DNA of 64,000 bases from B46-G9 sp964581175 (GTDB lineage: Bacteria; Desulfobacterota; DSM-4660; Desulfatiglandales; Desulfatiglandaceae), in NCBI GenBank assembly GCA_964581175.1, contig CAZONI010000008.1, forward strand, positions 25,730-89,729, given 5' to 3'. The position numbers and the translations under genes are program-made. Below, piece by piece: positions 16,917-26,552 of the stretch (its first letter is position 1; each line of letters opens with the position of its first letter). Under the pieces are notes generated by a model. It was given only the letters and a program-made list of their open reading frames with translations, was not told the origin of the DNA and searched no databases.

Positions 16917-18500
16917 TCATTGTGAAGGAGGAATCGATCTTCTCCCTTCCTGAGGAAGAGCCTTCTGGAAGAACACGGCCGCATCCGCACTCAGCCTTTT
17001 CAATGACGGAGGATTGGTGTACATCTGGTGTCCCGCATCATAATATCCGAGCGTGATATTCTCTCTCAGACGGGGATCAAGGTTCAGGTGATTTACCGTA
17101 TACTTGGTCGCAAAATACGATGTATCCAGGTCGTAGTAGCCGCTCGCTATAAACACCTTCAGGTGCCTGTTTTCATTCATCGCCTGCTGCAGGGTCTCCG
17201 CCACATTCAGATATCCCAACCCACCCGTGGCAGATTCCCAATTCCACGACTCATTGACCTTTGTGGATAGAACCACGTAGGGGATATCCGTCTGATACTT
17301 CAATTCGTTCCTCACATAATCATTCCAGGTGGCCGCCAACGGGCCCGTCACCACAAACACGCTCGGATCTTCCATAAAGTGTTCAACTCGATACCTCGCC
17401 GTAATCCTCGAATCGAGGACACCGAGTCGTAGATTCTCATTCCTAAGGAGTTCCTTGGTGAAACCTTCCCTGCTGACTCGTAGATTGGAATTCTTGATGT
17501 AGGTGACCGGAAGTCCGGTGTACTCCGCCAACCTCTCGATGATTCTCTCCCGTTCTCCATCCGAGAGCCCATCGCCTTTGGCCAAAGCCAGCACGTACTC
17601 ATTGAGTGCAAATTGTCCCACTTCTTTGCGAGTCTTTACTAGATCGGCCTGTAAGGCAGGAGTCAGTTTTTGATGATACCAGGCCGCCTCGGTGTAAGCG
17701 GGCAAGTAAAGGACGTACGGTAGATCATTCCCTGCAGTGAAAATAATCGTCTGAAAATTCAGGACCTCTGAAATGAGAAATATCCCATTGAGGCTCATAC
17801 AGAGCTTGTTCTGAAGATAGCCGGAGAGGCCGGCGGCTCTCGTTGTGCCGTAGCTTTCTCCGGCGATGAATTTCGGCGATAACCACCGGTCGTATCGCGT
17901 GCAATAGAGGCGGACGAAATCCCCCACCGATTGGATATCTCCCTTCACTCCGTAGAATCCCTTGGGATCAACTCCTGGAGCCGGACGACTGTATCCGGTC
18001 CCTACGGGATCAACAAAAACGAGATCTGTAAAATCAAGCCATGTGTATTCATTCGTCACCAGTTGGTATGGGGGCGGGAGAGCCTTCATATCTCCTAAAA
18101 CCGCCCGTTTGGGGCCAAGGGCCCCGAGATGCAAAAAAATGGAGGAAGCCCCCGGGCCTCCATTAAAAGCAAAGGTAACGGGACGTTCAGATCTGTTCTC
18201 CAGACCGTCTTTCACATAGGCGGTGAAAAAAATGTAAGCCCGGGGTTTACCCGCCTCGTCTTTGAGGAGCATCAATCCTGTCGTGGCCGTATAATTCAGA
18301 CTCCTGCCATTGACCTTTATGGTGTGTTGTGTAGTCGAGGGTTTCTCCTCTGGAACGATTCCGTGTTCCGATGGAGCGGAGGTCTCGGACTTTTTTTTCG
18401 GAGTCTCCTGAGCCATGGCGGGTTTTGTGGGTGCCTGGTAGGCCGCTCCGAAGACCGCGAAGATGAAAAATGCGAATAATAAGCGAACATGCTTAGTCAT
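16917..18500 (-). CDS. Serine carboxypeptidase-like protein (peptidase S10 family), exported
   Basis: A 527-residue alpha/beta hydrolase of family S10. A signal peptide occupies about residues 1-30, followed by a Pro/Lys/Ser-rich linker. FNGGPGASS forms the oxyanion region, GESYGTTRA holds the Ser nucleophile, SGYYDLDTSY the Asp and DAGHQMY the His, so the triad is complete. It should act outside the cytoplasm, removing C-terminal amino acids from peptides. It stands alone, convergent with the C-S lyase gene; the 160-base gap between them shows nothing. Confidence 0.87.
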   Translation of the reverse strand: MTKHVRLLFAFFIFAVFGAAYQAPTKPAMAQETPKKKSETSAPSEHGIVPEEKPSTTQHTIKVNGRSLNYTATTGLMLLKDEAGKPRAYIFFTAYVKDGLENRSERPVTFAFNGGPGASSIFLHLGALGPKRAVLGDMKALPPPYQLVTNEYTWLDFTDLVFVDPVGTGYSRPAPGVDPKGFYGVKGDIQSVGDFVRLYCTRYDRWLSPKFIAGESYGTTRAAGLSGYLQNKLCMSLNGIFLISEVLNFQTIIFTAGNDLPYVLYLPAYTEAAWYHQKLTPALQADLVKTRKEVGQFALNEYVLALAKGDGLSDGERERIIERLAEYTGLPVTYIKNSNLRVSREGFTKELLRNENLRLGVLDSRITARYRVEHFMEDPSVFVVTGPLAATWNDYVRNELKYQTDIPYVVLSTKVNESWNWESATGGLGYLNVAETLQQAMNENRHLKVFIASGYYDLDTSYFATKYTVNHLNLDPRLRENITLGYYDAGHQMYTNPPSLKRLSADAAVFFQKALPQEGRRSIPPSQ

Positions 18501-18697
18501 CTATGCCTATCTCCAATGGGAACTTGCTTCTCCCTCCTTCATCCCCTGAATACTTGCCGGGGTCAATGAGGTCATCTACCTATTTTTGCACCCCTTTCAC
18601 GGTAGGCGAACAGAGGAAGGATCACAGATTGTAGGAGACACGCTTCGAAGGTCCTTAAGGCGAGTGTTTTCCCTTGAAGCAGCAGGTCTGTGGAGAC

Positions 18698-19096
18698 TCA
18701 TTTTCGCGAGAAGGGCTTGCGGCGGGGTACAACCGTCAAACGGAGGCCGTTCACTGCCTTGATGAGGACCTCTTCGTGCGGATGCAGAGGCACGGTGGAG
18801 ACGGCTCGCCAGATCTCGCCCTGGTACTCAACCAATACCTCGCCCTTCCGGGCTTCGATGACGACGGCGCCAGCGCCGACCATGGCTTCTTCAGCAGTCG
18901 TCCTCGGCTGACGTTGCGCGTGAAGGACTTTCAGAAAGACCGCAACGCTCCCGAGCAAGATCGGCAGGTAAAGGATCAGCGCGATCTGCCATCTAAAGAC
19001 GAAGAAAAGACCCAGGGTCAAGATGGGCAACAAGAGGATCAAATGGTGCAAGGGACGGACCTCCGAGAATTCCAGGAAATGCCTGCCACAAGTCAA
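18698..19096 (-). CDS. NfeD-like membrane protein
   Basis: 132 residues with two transmembrane segments (about 18-33 and 37-57) and a C-terminal OB-fold-like domain (about 75-125: MVGAGAVVIEARKGEVLVEYQGEIWRAVS...). This is the short NfeD form that partners membrane proteases or stomatin-like proteins. No stomatin gene is adjacent in the window. The start is a TTG at 19096 behind AAGGGG; no better start is visible. Confidence 0.65.
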   Translation of the reverse strand: MTCGRHFLEFSEVRPLHHLILLLPILTLGLFFVFRWQIALILYLPILLGSVAVFLKVLHAQRQPRTTAEEAMVGAGAVVIEARKGEVLVEYQGEIWRAVSTVPLHPHEEVLIKAVNGLRLTVVPRRKPFSRK

Positions 19097-19318
19097 GCTG
19101 ATTCCCCTTCCCTCCTCCGGTCTATAGGGTGAATGCTGTATTTCTCATTCAATAAAAAGGCAGATACCGTAAAGCTGAACGTTGAACGCCTGAAATGGCA
19201 CTGCCGCAGCAAAAAGAGATTAGGATGCAGGAAGGTGTGAGCTCCAGGATCTGCTCAAGGCGGGAAGGCAACCGGAATACCGGAGGAAAGGGTTAAGGAG
19301 ATTTATGCTTACACAGGC

Positions 19319-19546
19319 GTGCCCACCGATTATTATGTTGCTTTTCAGAAAAAAGTTGTTGATTGTAGCTTGGTTGAAGCAATAATAGGCAGAGAACTAC
19401 GAGAGCACAAATATGGTCAGAATGGAGAATTTTTTGAGCTACCGTTGAAAGCAGCCATTCAAGTCATTGAAATAATTTCACGTTATGTGGAAAAGATGAC
19501 AGAAGAAATTGAATTTACTTTGCAGGGCGGTAAAGCAGTCGCTTGA
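19319..19546 (+). CDS. Small hypothetical protein upstream of the M50 protease
   Basis: 75 residues starting at a GTG, AAGGAG lying about 18 bases upstream, further than ideal. The C-terminal half looks like an amphipathic helix (PLKAAIQVIEIISRYVEKMTEEIEF). No family is recognised. It ends 12 bases before the M50 protease gene, so co-transcription is likely. Confidence 0.45.
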   Translation: MPTDYYVAFQKKVVDCSLVEAIIGRELREHKYGQNGEFFELPLKAAIQVIEIISRYVEKMTEEIEFTLQGGKAVA

Positions 19547-19558
19547 AAAAGGAGCAAT

Positions 19559-20236
19559 ATGTCCGTCAATACAATAATAAGAATCGCTATTTGGGCCGTT
19601 CCTGTTCTCTTTTCAATTGTTTTCCATGAAGTCTCTCATGGCTGGATGGCCTATAGATTTGGTGATGATACGGCAAAAAACATGGGACGACTCACGCTTA
19701 ACCCACTGCCCCACATAGACCCCCTTGGTACTGTTATTTTGCCAGCCATTATGATCATCATGGGAGGACCCGTATTCGGGTGGGCAAAGCCTGTGCCTTT
19801 TAATCCATACAATTTTGACCGAAATGTGAATGTAAGAAACGGAGTAATGTGGGTGGCGTTGGCGGGTCCGGCTTCAAACTTGATTCTTGCTTTCATTTCA
19901 TCTTTCGTTCTCGTGGCCGTACTGAGGTTCTCAGCAGGGCTTCCTGCGGTTATTTCTATTTCAGTGGTTCAGCTCACCAGAGCTCTTATCGTCATAAATT
20001 TGGTTCTCGCATCTTTTAACCTTATTCCCATTCCGCCACTGGACGGCAGCAAGATCCTGATGAGGTTCTTACCCCCCAGATACGAATCCTATTTCTTAAA
20101 GCTGGAGCGTTATGGATTTCTCCTGCTTATCGTCCTGCTCGCAACGGGCTCCTTTTCCAAAATCATCTGGATGCCTGTGGAATTTCTCTACAATATTTTC
20201 CTTTTTATCCCGAGGTTCTTATTTAATGCTATCTAA
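19559..20236 (+). CDS. Site-2 protease family zinc metalloprotease (M50, short membrane form)
   Basis: 225 residues with about six hydrophobic segments. The zinc site HEVSH (in VFHEVSHGWMAYRFGD) lies in the first segment, NPLPHIDPLGT forms the second conserved loop, and NLIPIPPLDGSKI supplies the third zinc ligand (Asp). It lacks a PDZ domain, matching the compact rhomboid-like 'YwhC/FtsH-less' M50 group. It would cleave transmembrane substrates within the inner membrane. It is preceded by AAAAAGGAGCAAT. Confidence 0.88.
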   Translation: MSVNTIIRIAIWAVPVLFSIVFHEVSHGWMAYRFGDDTAKNMGRLTLNPLPHIDPLGTVILPAIMIIMGGPVFGWAKPVPFNPYNFDRNVNVRNGVMWVALAGPASNLILAFISSFVLVAVLRFSAGLPAVISISVVQLTRALIVINLVLASFNLIPIPPLDGSKILMRFLPPRYESYFLKLERYGFLLLIVLLATGSFSKIIWMPVEFLYNIFLFIPRFLFNAI

Positions 20237-20266
20237 GGTACTGGCCATACCAATTGCTTCAAATAG

Positions 20267-20584
20267 CTACGACCTTCTTATCAGCATTGCGTAAATAGTG
20301 CTCTGAAAAAACAAAAAGACGGCTATCCCTGTTGCGATTGTTATTACTCGCATTAGAATGTGAAACTGCTGAAGATGACTTAGAATGCTCAGACTCACTA
20401 TTTGTTCAGTTGCGATATAACTGAAAGCGATCGAAATCAAGACGGTCGCTGTCCTCTTTTTTCTAAACTTAGTGTCATGACGTACTTTTCCGGTTAGTCC
20501 CTTCTCCAATGAAGCACAAATCATAGCACCGAAATATGGACCAATTACTGAGATCCCTATGAAAAGCATCCAGTCAAAGTTCAT
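20267..20584 (-). CDS. Hypothetical membrane protein
   Basis: 105 residues, with three likely membrane segments: the N-terminal ISVIGPYFGAMICA, a middle VLISIAFSYIATE and a C-terminal ITIATGIAVFLFFQSTIYAM. No family recognised. It converges with the M50 gene at a 30-base gap. AT-rich composition. Confidence 0.4.
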   Translation of the reverse strand: MNFDWMLFIGISVIGPYFGAMICASLEKGLTGKVRHDTKFRKKRTATVLISIAFSYIATEQIVSLSILSHLQQFHILMRVITIATGIAVFLFFQSTIYAMLIRRS

Positions 20585-20673
20585 GTCTTTTCGACTTTTC
20601 TAAACAATCAGTCGCCTCAAAAGACCCAATAAGTAAGACATAACTTTATTCAAAGCATGAAATAGCATAAGTT

Positions 20674-21042
20674 ATGTGTATTTCATTAGAAAGCACGGAA
20701 AAGGTCTCTGAAGAGTATTATACAAAAGGCCAGGTAAATAATCCCCGCCCAGAGTGCAGAGGAACCTTTGACACAAAAAAAGGATTTCAGGGATATTCTT
20801 CATTAGCCTTTGATGATGGTTCCACCCTCGTTTTGTCGTGGAAAGGCCCCACAAGTATGGTTCCTCCAGGTGGTAAGTTCGGGGGATATTCGATGACAGC
20901 TGAATATGCCAAAGGGACCGGTCGCTTCGAAGGAATCAAGGGAAGCGGGACGCTTACCGCCAAGACCCCGCAGTGGGATAATGAATATAAAGCCAAGGGT
21001 TTTGGCTACTATGAATTTAGCGGGACCTATACCCTACCCTGA
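20674..21042 (+). CDS. Hypothetical beta-barrel/lipocalin-like protein, perhaps N-terminally truncated
   Basis: 122 residues rich in Gly, Tyr and Thr. The segments GYSSLAFDDGSTLVLSWKG and AKGTGRFEGIKGSGTLTAK look like the alternating strands of a small beta barrel (allene-oxide-cyclase or DUF3224-like), and GYYEFSGTYTL is a typical last strand. There is no signal peptide and no convincing ribosome-binding site at ATG 20674, so the N-terminus may be missing. Function unknown. Confidence 0.45.
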   Translation: MCISLESTEKVSEEYYTKGQVNNPRPECRGTFDTKKGFQGYSSLAFDDGSTLVLSWKGPTSMVPPGGKFGGYSMTAEYAKGTGRFEGIKGSGTLTAKTPQWDNEYKAKGFGYYEFSGTYTLP

Positions 21043-21070
21043 AAATGAGCTTGCAAAGATTTGGAGTAAA

Positions 21071-21098
21071 GAGGCCGGTCCTGTACGGGACCGGCCTC
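21071..21098. terminator. Strong intrinsic terminator between the barrel protein and tRNA-Leu
   Basis: Perfect 11-base arms GAGGCCGGTCC (21071-21081) and GGACCGGCCTC (21088-21098) are followed by TTGTGTTTT. It can stop transcription from both sides. Confidence 0.8.
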
Positions 21099-21108
21099 TT
21101 GTGTTTTC

Positions 21109-21195
21109 TGGTGCCGAAGGGGGGACTCGAACCCCCACAGGCATCCGCCCACTAGACCCTGAACCTAGCGCGTCTACCAGTTCCGCCACTTCGGC
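21109..21195 (-). tRNA. tRNA-Leu (anticodon CAG)
   Basis: The 87-base reverse complement starts GCCGAAGTGGCGGAACTGGT and has a CAG anticodon in the loop TTCAGGG. It has the long variable arm of class II tRNAs, GGTTCGAGTCC in the T arm, and an encoded CCA. Confidence 0.93.
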
Positions 21196-21474
21196 ACGCC
21201 CTAAACGGCTTGCTATTTTCTGGATAAGACCTTATATTACGGACAAGTGGTTGTCAATAATCTTTTGATGACTATTCAGGCGGGTAGCCTGCGGCCAGAA
21301 GACTCTGAGCGAAAAATCATTAGAAAATAACTCGAGCGCGGTTACACGGAACCGGGCAGAGAATTCCGTATGTTTATGTCAGCAGAGAAGCGTAGTCTGA
21401 AAAGTTCTGTGAGCTCTTCAGGCGGGACAAGAAATCAACAGAATCGGCTTCCGATCTCGGAATTGAGGTCACGT

Positions 21475-22410
21475 GTGACGACAAGAATTATCCAAGACCT
21501 GGCCCAACTCCAATCCCCGCTCCGCAATCCCGTATTGACCATCGGTAACTTCGACGGCGTTCACCGCGGTCATCTTGCACTCTTCGAAAGAGTTAAGATT
21601 CGGGCCAGGGCCATTGACGGCGTATCCGTTGTCATGACCTTCCAGCCGCACCCCACAAAAATAATGAAGCCCGAAAAAGCGCCCGCTCTCATTACCCCGA
21701 CACAACAGAAACTGACGCTTATAGCACGGACGGGGATCCACACTATTCTTTGCCTCCCGTTTGACAAGACGTTCGCCGCCATATCAGCGGAAGATTTTGT
21801 GCAGGATACCCTCGTCGACAAGATCGGCGTGAAAGAACTGGTCGTGGGTTATGATTATGCTTTCGGCCGCGACCGTACGGGGAACATAGAACTCCTCCGC
21901 AGGATGGGGAAGGACCTGGGTTTTCTCGTGCACGTGGCGGAACCCGTCCTCATCGGGAAACGGGTCGTTTCCAGCACGTCCATCCGGGAACTGGTGAAAG
22001 CAGGTGAACTGTCAGAGGCAAAGAGGCTGCTTGGCCGCGACTACCAGATCTGCGGCACTGTGGTGAAAGGAAAAAACAGGGGGGGCCGGCTTCTGGGTTT
22101 CCCTACGGCCAACCTGGAAGTGGTGGATGAACTGACGCCCAAGGAAGGCGTGTACGCTGTCAGGGTCCTGATCGATGATCATATGTACGATGGTGTCACC
22201 AGCATCGGACACAATCCCACCTTCGGCCAGGGACCTCTCTCCATCGAGACCCACATCCTGGACTATTCCGAAAACCTGGTGGGGCAGACCATCAGAGTGA
22301 ATTTCATCGCGCGATTACGAGCGGAAAAGACGTTCAAGGGCATCGAAGATCTCGCCCGCCAGATTGACCTGGATATCAAGGTGGCAAGAAAACTCCTGGA
22401 GTCACAGTAA
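21475..22410 (+). CDS. ribF: Bifunctional riboflavin kinase/FAD synthetase
   Basis: The protein converts riboflavin to FMN and FMN to FAD. The N-terminal adenylyltransferase domain shows TIGNFDGVHRGH, TFQPHPTKIM, VGYDYAFGRDRTGN and SSTSIRELV. The C-terminal kinase domain shows GRLLGFPTANLEV, PKEGVYAV and SIETHILDY. The frame is open from ATG 21370, but the first 35 residues have no family character. GTG 21475, behind GAGG, gives the usual length of about 311. It precedes the rnf cluster, whose subunits need FMN, so the position makes biological sense, though the rnf genes have their own promoter. Confidence 0.92.
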   Translation: MTTRIIQDLAQLQSPLRNPVLTIGNFDGVHRGHLALFERVKIRARAIDGVSVVMTFQPHPTKIMKPEKAPALITPTQQKLTLIARTGIHTILCLPFDKTFAAISAEDFVQDTLVDKIGVKELVVGYDYAFGRDRTGNIELLRRMGKDLGFLVHVAEPVLIGKRVVSSTSIRELVKAGELSEAKRLLGRDYQICGTVVKGKNRGGRLLGFPTANLEVVDELTPKEGVYAVRVLIDDHMYDGVTSIGHNPTFGQGPLSIETHILDYSENLVGQTIRVNFIARLRAEKTFKGIEDLARQIDLDIKVARKLLESQ

Positions 22411-22449
22411 CCAGGCATAACAAGCGGCCTTTTCCCTCCCAGAATTTCC

Positions 22450-22478
22450 TTGACATATTTCCGGCAACTTCATATTTT
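22450..22478 (+). promoter_or_regulatory. Probable promoter of the rnf operon
   Basis: TTGACA (22450-22455), a 17-base spacer and TATTTT (22473-22478) lie 48 bases before the rnfC start, downstream of the ribF stop. Confidence 0.55.
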
Positions 22479-22526
22479 CCATTCACGATTCGAATCCTAG
22501 AATTAGCAGGTTTTAGATAAAATAAA

Positions 22527-23849
22527 ATGGATATACCTTTCCTGACGTTTCCAAAGGGTGGCGTACACCCCGAAGAATCCAAGGCACTGACAGCCCATTT
22601 GGAGACGGAAATCATGCCTGTGCCGGCCGAGGTGGATATTCTCCTCAACCAGCATTTCGGCGCACCCTGTACACCGCTTGTGAAGAAGAAGGATGTTGTG
22701 AGGGAAGGCGACCTCATCGGGGAAGTGGAACAGGGGCTGGGTGCGAAGATCCATGCCAGCGTAACAGGCACGGTCAAGAATATCGGAACGGCCCCTCATC
22801 CTATCTCCGTGACCGCCCCCTCCGTGACGATCCAGACCGACCCCGAAGCGGAACCAAGGACGTATGAACCAACCGATTGGACGCGGTTTTCCAGGGAAGA
22901 ACTTCTGGCGAGGATAAAAAATGCCGGAATCGTGGGTATCGGAGGTGCGGGATTTCCGACCCATGTGAAACTGGCGCCCCCACCGGAAGCCAAGGTAGAT
23001 ACGTTGATCCTGAATGGGGCCGAATGCGAGCCGTATCTCACCACCGACCATCGGGCCATGCTTGAACACCCGGATCAGATTATCGAAGGTGCGAAAATCA
23101 TACTCATCATTCTGGGCATCACTGAATGCCATGTGGGGATTGAGAGAAACAAATCCGACGCCATCGCAGCAATGAAGAAGGCGGTAGATGATACCCCTCT
23201 TGGTGGGTTCCATATCCAGGTGGACACCTTGAAAGTGAAATATCCCCAAGGGTCGGAAAAGCAGCTCATCCAGAGTATCAGCGGACGAAAGGTCCCGGGT
23301 TTCGGCTTGCCTTTTGACGTGGGCGTCATCGTCCAGAACGTGGGAACGGCGAGGGCCATTTACGACGCCGTGGTCCTCGATAAACCGCTCTATGAAAAAG
23401 TGATTACCATCTCGGGGAAAGGGATTCAGCGGCCTGCCAATATCCAGGTGAGGATCGGGACGAGGGTGCGGGATATTGTCTCTTATCTGGGAGGCACGAC
23501 GCCTGATCTGGCCAAGGTCATTCTGGGGGGGCCCATGATGGGCTTTGCCATATCCGACCTGGACGTGCCCGTCACGAAAACCACCTCCGGGGTCCTTTTC
23601 CTTACTGACGATGAGGTAGACGCAAATGCCCACGGGCAGTGCATCCACTGCGGGTGGTGCCTCGACGCCTGCCCCATGGGTCTTTCCCCCAATGAAGTGG
23701 GAGTTTACGTGGAGGCAGGACGCGCGGGGGAAACAGCTCAATTCGGAGTTTTTGAGTGTTTTGAATGCGGTTGTTGTGCCTTTGTCTGTCCGGCAAAAAG
23801 GCCCCTGGTGCAATTTATCAGGCTTGCGAAGAGAAAGGCAAAGAAGTAG
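22527..23849 (+). CDS. rnfC: Rnf complex subunit RnfC (NADH-side Fe-S flavoprotein subunit)
   Basis: 440 residues. The N-terminal barrel-sandwich region carries FPKGGVHPEESK. It is followed by the Nqo1-like nucleotide-binding part (GIGGAGFPTHVK, NGAECEPYLTTDHR). The C-terminus holds two [4Fe-4S] motifs, CIHCGWCLDACPMGL and CFECGCCAFVCPAKRPL. RnfC is the peripheral cytoplasmic subunit where NAD is reduced or NADH oxidised. It is the first gene of rnfCDGEAB-apbE. The start ATG has only a weak ribosome-binding site. Confidence 0.95.
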   Translation: MDIPFLTFPKGGVHPEESKALTAHLETEIMPVPAEVDILLNQHFGAPCTPLVKKKDVVREGDLIGEVEQGLGAKIHASVTGTVKNIGTAPHPISVTAPSVTIQTDPEAEPRTYEPTDWTRFSREELLARIKNAGIVGIGGAGFPTHVKLAPPPEAKVDTLILNGAECEPYLTTDHRAMLEHPDQIIEGAKIILIILGITECHVGIERNKSDAIAAMKKAVDDTPLGGFHIQVDTLKVKYPQGSEKQLIQSISGRKVPGFGLPFDVGVIVQNVGTARAIYDAVVLDKPLYEKVITISGKGIQRPANIQVRIGTRVRDIVSYLGGTTPDLAKVILGGPMMGFAISDLDVPVTKTTSGVLFLTDDEVDANAHGQCIHCGWCLDACPMGLSPNEVGVYVEAGRAGETAQFGVFECFECGCCAFVCPAKRPLVQFIRLAKRKAKK

Positions 23850-23910
23850 TCCACCTCCAATCCTCAACGGAGAATCGACACTCCGTTAGAGGCAACCTAC
23901 CAAAAAGCAA

Positions 23911-24954
23911 ATGGAAAATGACGGAGTGACGAAAACCGATTCAAGGCTTTGGGCTGTATCGGTATCTCCCCACGTGAAGAGCGGCGAGTCCGTTGAAAAA
24001 ATCATGTGGACGGTGGTGGGATGCCTCGTTCCGCCCCTGATCCTTTCCATATTCCTGTTCGGCTTCCAGACCCTGCTGATTACCTTGATCAGTGTCGGCA
24101 GCTGCGTGGCGACGGAGGCCGTGTCTCAGAAGCTATTGCATCGCCCCGTCACCATCAAGGACGGCAGCGCCGTCATTACCGGCATGCTGCTGGCATACAT
24201 CATCCCTCCCGGTGTTCCTTACTGGATGCCGATTCTGGGAGGTGTCATGTCTATCTATGTGGCCAAGCACCTGCTCGGAGGGATAGGATTCAATATTTTC
24301 AATCCGGCCCTCATCGGCCGGGCTTTTCTTGTTGCCACCTTTCCCGTAGCCATGACTTCCGCGTGGCTTGCCCCGATCCGTGACGCGTCCATATTCAAAT
24401 ACATGGGGTCCGGTGTGGATGCAGTCTCCACGGCCACCCCTCTTTTCGTTCTCAAACACTACGGCATCGCAGGGCTTATTGAAAAATTCGGTTCGCTCTC
24501 AAGCATGTACGGGAGTTTCTTTATCGGCTGGCGGCCGGGCTGCATCGGAGAAACCTCGGCCCTGCTCCTGCTCCTGGGAGGGCTGTATCTCATCTACAAA
24601 GGGTATATTACCTGGCATATACCGGTATCAATGATTGTCTCGGTGGCCTTCCTTACCTGGGTTTTCGGTGGTGAGAAGCTTTTCACGGGTCAGCCGCTTA
24701 TCGCGGTTCTCTCGGGAGGTATTGCGCTTGGCGCCTTTTTCATGGCAACCGACTATGTCACCTCTCCGACCCAGAAGAGTGCCAAACTCCTGTTCGGGAC
24801 CTGTATCGGCGTGCTCACCGTCCTGATCAGGCTGAAAGGCGGGTATCCCGAGGGGGTGTGTTATGCCATTCTCCTCATGAATCCCCTCACCCCGGCCTTT
24901 GAGCAGTGGTTTAAACCCAAGCGTTTTGCTCCGCAAAAGGGTGCCGTCAAATGA
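23911..24954 (+). CDS. rnfD: Rnf complex membrane subunit RnfD
   Basis: 347 residues with about ten membrane segments, NqrB/RnfD family. The covalent FMN site is visible as DAVSTATPL, where the Thr of the S-T-A-T motif carries FMN through a phosphoester bond. Other family marks are GGIGFNIFNPALIGRAF and PEGVCYAILLMNPLTP. It is part of the ion-translocating core. It overlaps rnfG by four bases (ATGA), so translation is coupled. Confidence 0.95.
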   Translation: MENDGVTKTDSRLWAVSVSPHVKSGESVEKIMWTVVGCLVPPLILSIFLFGFQTLLITLISVGSCVATEAVSQKLLHRPVTIKDGSAVITGMLLAYIIPPGVPYWMPILGGVMSIYVAKHLLGGIGFNIFNPALIGRAFLVATFPVAMTSAWLAPIRDASIFKYMGSGVDAVSTATPLFVLKHYGIAGLIEKFGSLSSMYGSFFIGWRPGCIGETSALLLLLGGLYLIYKGYITWHIPVSMIVSVAFLTWVFGGEKLFTGQPLIAVLSGGIALGAFFMATDYVTSPTQKSAKLLFGTCIGVLTVLIRLKGGYPEGVCYAILLMNPLTPAFEQWFKPKRFAPQKGAVK

Positions 24955-25865
24955 GAGATATCCTGCGAATAACCATAGGACTGACCATTTCCTGCCTGAT
25001 TGCTGCGCTGATCATGGGATCGGTCTTCACGGTTACCGACAAGGCCAAAAAGCATAACGAACAAATGGACATGCAGAACACCATGCTGGGTCTCCTGGGG
25101 TATTCAAAGTCTCATCCTGCACCGTCCGATCTCGCATTGTACCCGGTCTACAGGTATATCATCGATGAGGAGGGGACAAAATACCTGGGGTACCTGGTCC
25201 CCGTGAAGAAGTCGGAAAAACAGACTTATGAGCTTCTTCTAATTGATCTCGCAGGTAAGCTGAAACGCAAGTATGGTCTAGATCTCTCCCCTGAAAGTGC
25301 CGTTCAAGAATCGGAACGAAGCGGGGCAATGAAGAAAATCGTAAAACCGCCCAATTCTTTCACGTACGCCGACTCTTTCATCGTGGCCACGCTCGGAACA
25401 AAACGTCTGGCCTACCTGCTCCCCGGGGAATTCCCGGGGTTCAAGACCTTCATCAAAGTCATGCTCGCCCTGGATCCCTCATTCACCATTAAGGGGCTTG
25501 ATATCCTGGAGCAGGAAGAAGACCCGGGACTTGGCGGGGAGATCGTCCAGGATTATTTCAAGAATCAGTTTATTGACAAATCCTACGAGAAAATGAAGAC
25601 CCTGAAGGTCGTCAAGAAGCCTCTCCCGGAACAATACAGGCGTTACCTTGAAAGGGGAGAATTGAAAAAGGGCACGTTGACCAGCAAACAGGTGGAGGAG
25701 ATTCGGAAAAAGTATGAGGATGCGGATATCTATGCCCTGACCGGAGCGACCATATCGAGTCAGTCCGTCACCAGCGGAATCAAAGGTATGGTGAAAAAGT
25801 TCGCATATCGTGCAAGGAGACTCGATCAGGTCATTGACAGGCAGCATATTCCGGTCAGCTTTTGA
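24951..25865 (+). CDS. rnfG: Rnf complex subunit RnfG (covalent FMN, periplasmic)
   Basis: 304 residues: one N-terminal membrane anchor (about 7-25), then a periplasmic FMN-binding domain. The flavinylation motif is TGATISSQ, matching the S/T-G-A-T-x-S/T target of ApbE, and the apbE gene lies in the same cluster. It is somewhat longer than many RnfG proteins (about 200 residues), the extra length lying in the middle. It relays electrons between RnfD and the membrane Fe-S centre. Confidence 0.93.
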   Translation: MRDILRITIGLTISCLIAALIMGSVFTVTDKAKKHNEQMDMQNTMLGLLGYSKSHPAPSDLALYPVYRYIIDEEGTKYLGYLVPVKKSEKQTYELLLIDLAGKLKRKYGLDLSPESAVQESERSGAMKKIVKPPNSFTYADSFIVATLGTKRLAYLLPGEFPGFKTFIKVMLALDPSFTIKGLDILEQEEDPGLGGEIVQDYFKNQFIDKSYEKMKTLKVVKKPLPEQYRRYLERGELKKGTLTSKQVEEIRKKYEDADIYALTGATISSQSVTSGIKGMVKKFAYRARRLDQVIDRQHIPVSF

Positions 25866-25924
25866 GCAATTCCGACCCCGGAGGTTCCTGAGCAAGGGAC
25901 CCCGTTCCCTGAAGGAGTGGAATA

Positions 25925-26545
25925 GTGGTATCGACAAAGACACCCGCCCAACTGGTTTTCAACGGGCTGTTGAATGAAAATCCCATATTTCGATTGGCCC
26001 TCTCCATGTGTCCGGCGGTGGCCATCAGCACAACCGTCATGAACGGACTCATGCTGGGAGTTGCCGTCCTCTTTGTGCAGGTTTGCTCCAGTTGCACCAT
26101 CGCTCTCATCAAGGATTACATCCACCCGCGCATCCGAATCCCAACCTACACGCTGACCATTGCCACCTGGGTCACGGTCATAGACCTCGTATTATCCGCG
26201 TATGCCCCGGTCGCCTACAAGGCAATGGGAATTTTCATCAAATTGATCGTGGCGTTTGCCATCATAACCATGAGGCTGGAGGTCTTCGCCAGCAAAAATA
26301 CCGTGGGCAAGTCCTTCTGGGACGGCATAGGGATGGGCCTCGGATTCATGTTCGGCATGGTGACTCTCGGTTTTTTCAGGGAACTGCTCGGCATGGGAAC
26401 CCTTCTCGGGCATGATGTGCTCGGATTCCGACCTCTGCTCTTTTTTGCCCTCCCGCTTGCAGGATTCTTTTGCGTGGGGTTCATGATGGCTGTCTTCAAC
26501 TATGTTGAACTCGTTTTTAACAGAATGAAAAGGAAAGCGGGATAA
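25925..26545 (+). CDS. rnfE: Rnf complex membrane subunit RnfE
   Basis: 206 residues, six membrane segments, RnfE/NqrD family: NGLLNENPIFRLALSMCPAVAIS, VCSSCTIALIKDYIHP, and ASKNTVGKSFWDGIGMGLGF near the C-terminal half. The conserved Cys pair-forming position (the Cys in LSMCPA) helps hold a membrane [2Fe-2S] cluster with RnfA. GTG start behind AAGGAG. Confidence 0.94.
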   Translation: MVSTKTPAQLVFNGLLNENPIFRLALSMCPAVAISTTVMNGLMLGVAVLFVQVCSSCTIALIKDYIHPRIRIPTYTLTIATWVTVIDLVLSAYAPVAYKAMGIFIKLIVAFAIITMRLEVFASKNTVGKSFWDGIGMGLGFMFGMVTLGFFRELLGMGTLLGHDVLGFRPLLFFALPLAGFFCVGFMMAVFNYVELVFNRMKRKAG

Positions 26546-26552
26546 AAAGATC

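Noticed and set aside
22503..23867. 454-residue minus-strand open frame
   Set aside because: It is the mirror of rnfC; the plus-strand frame has all RnfC motifs.
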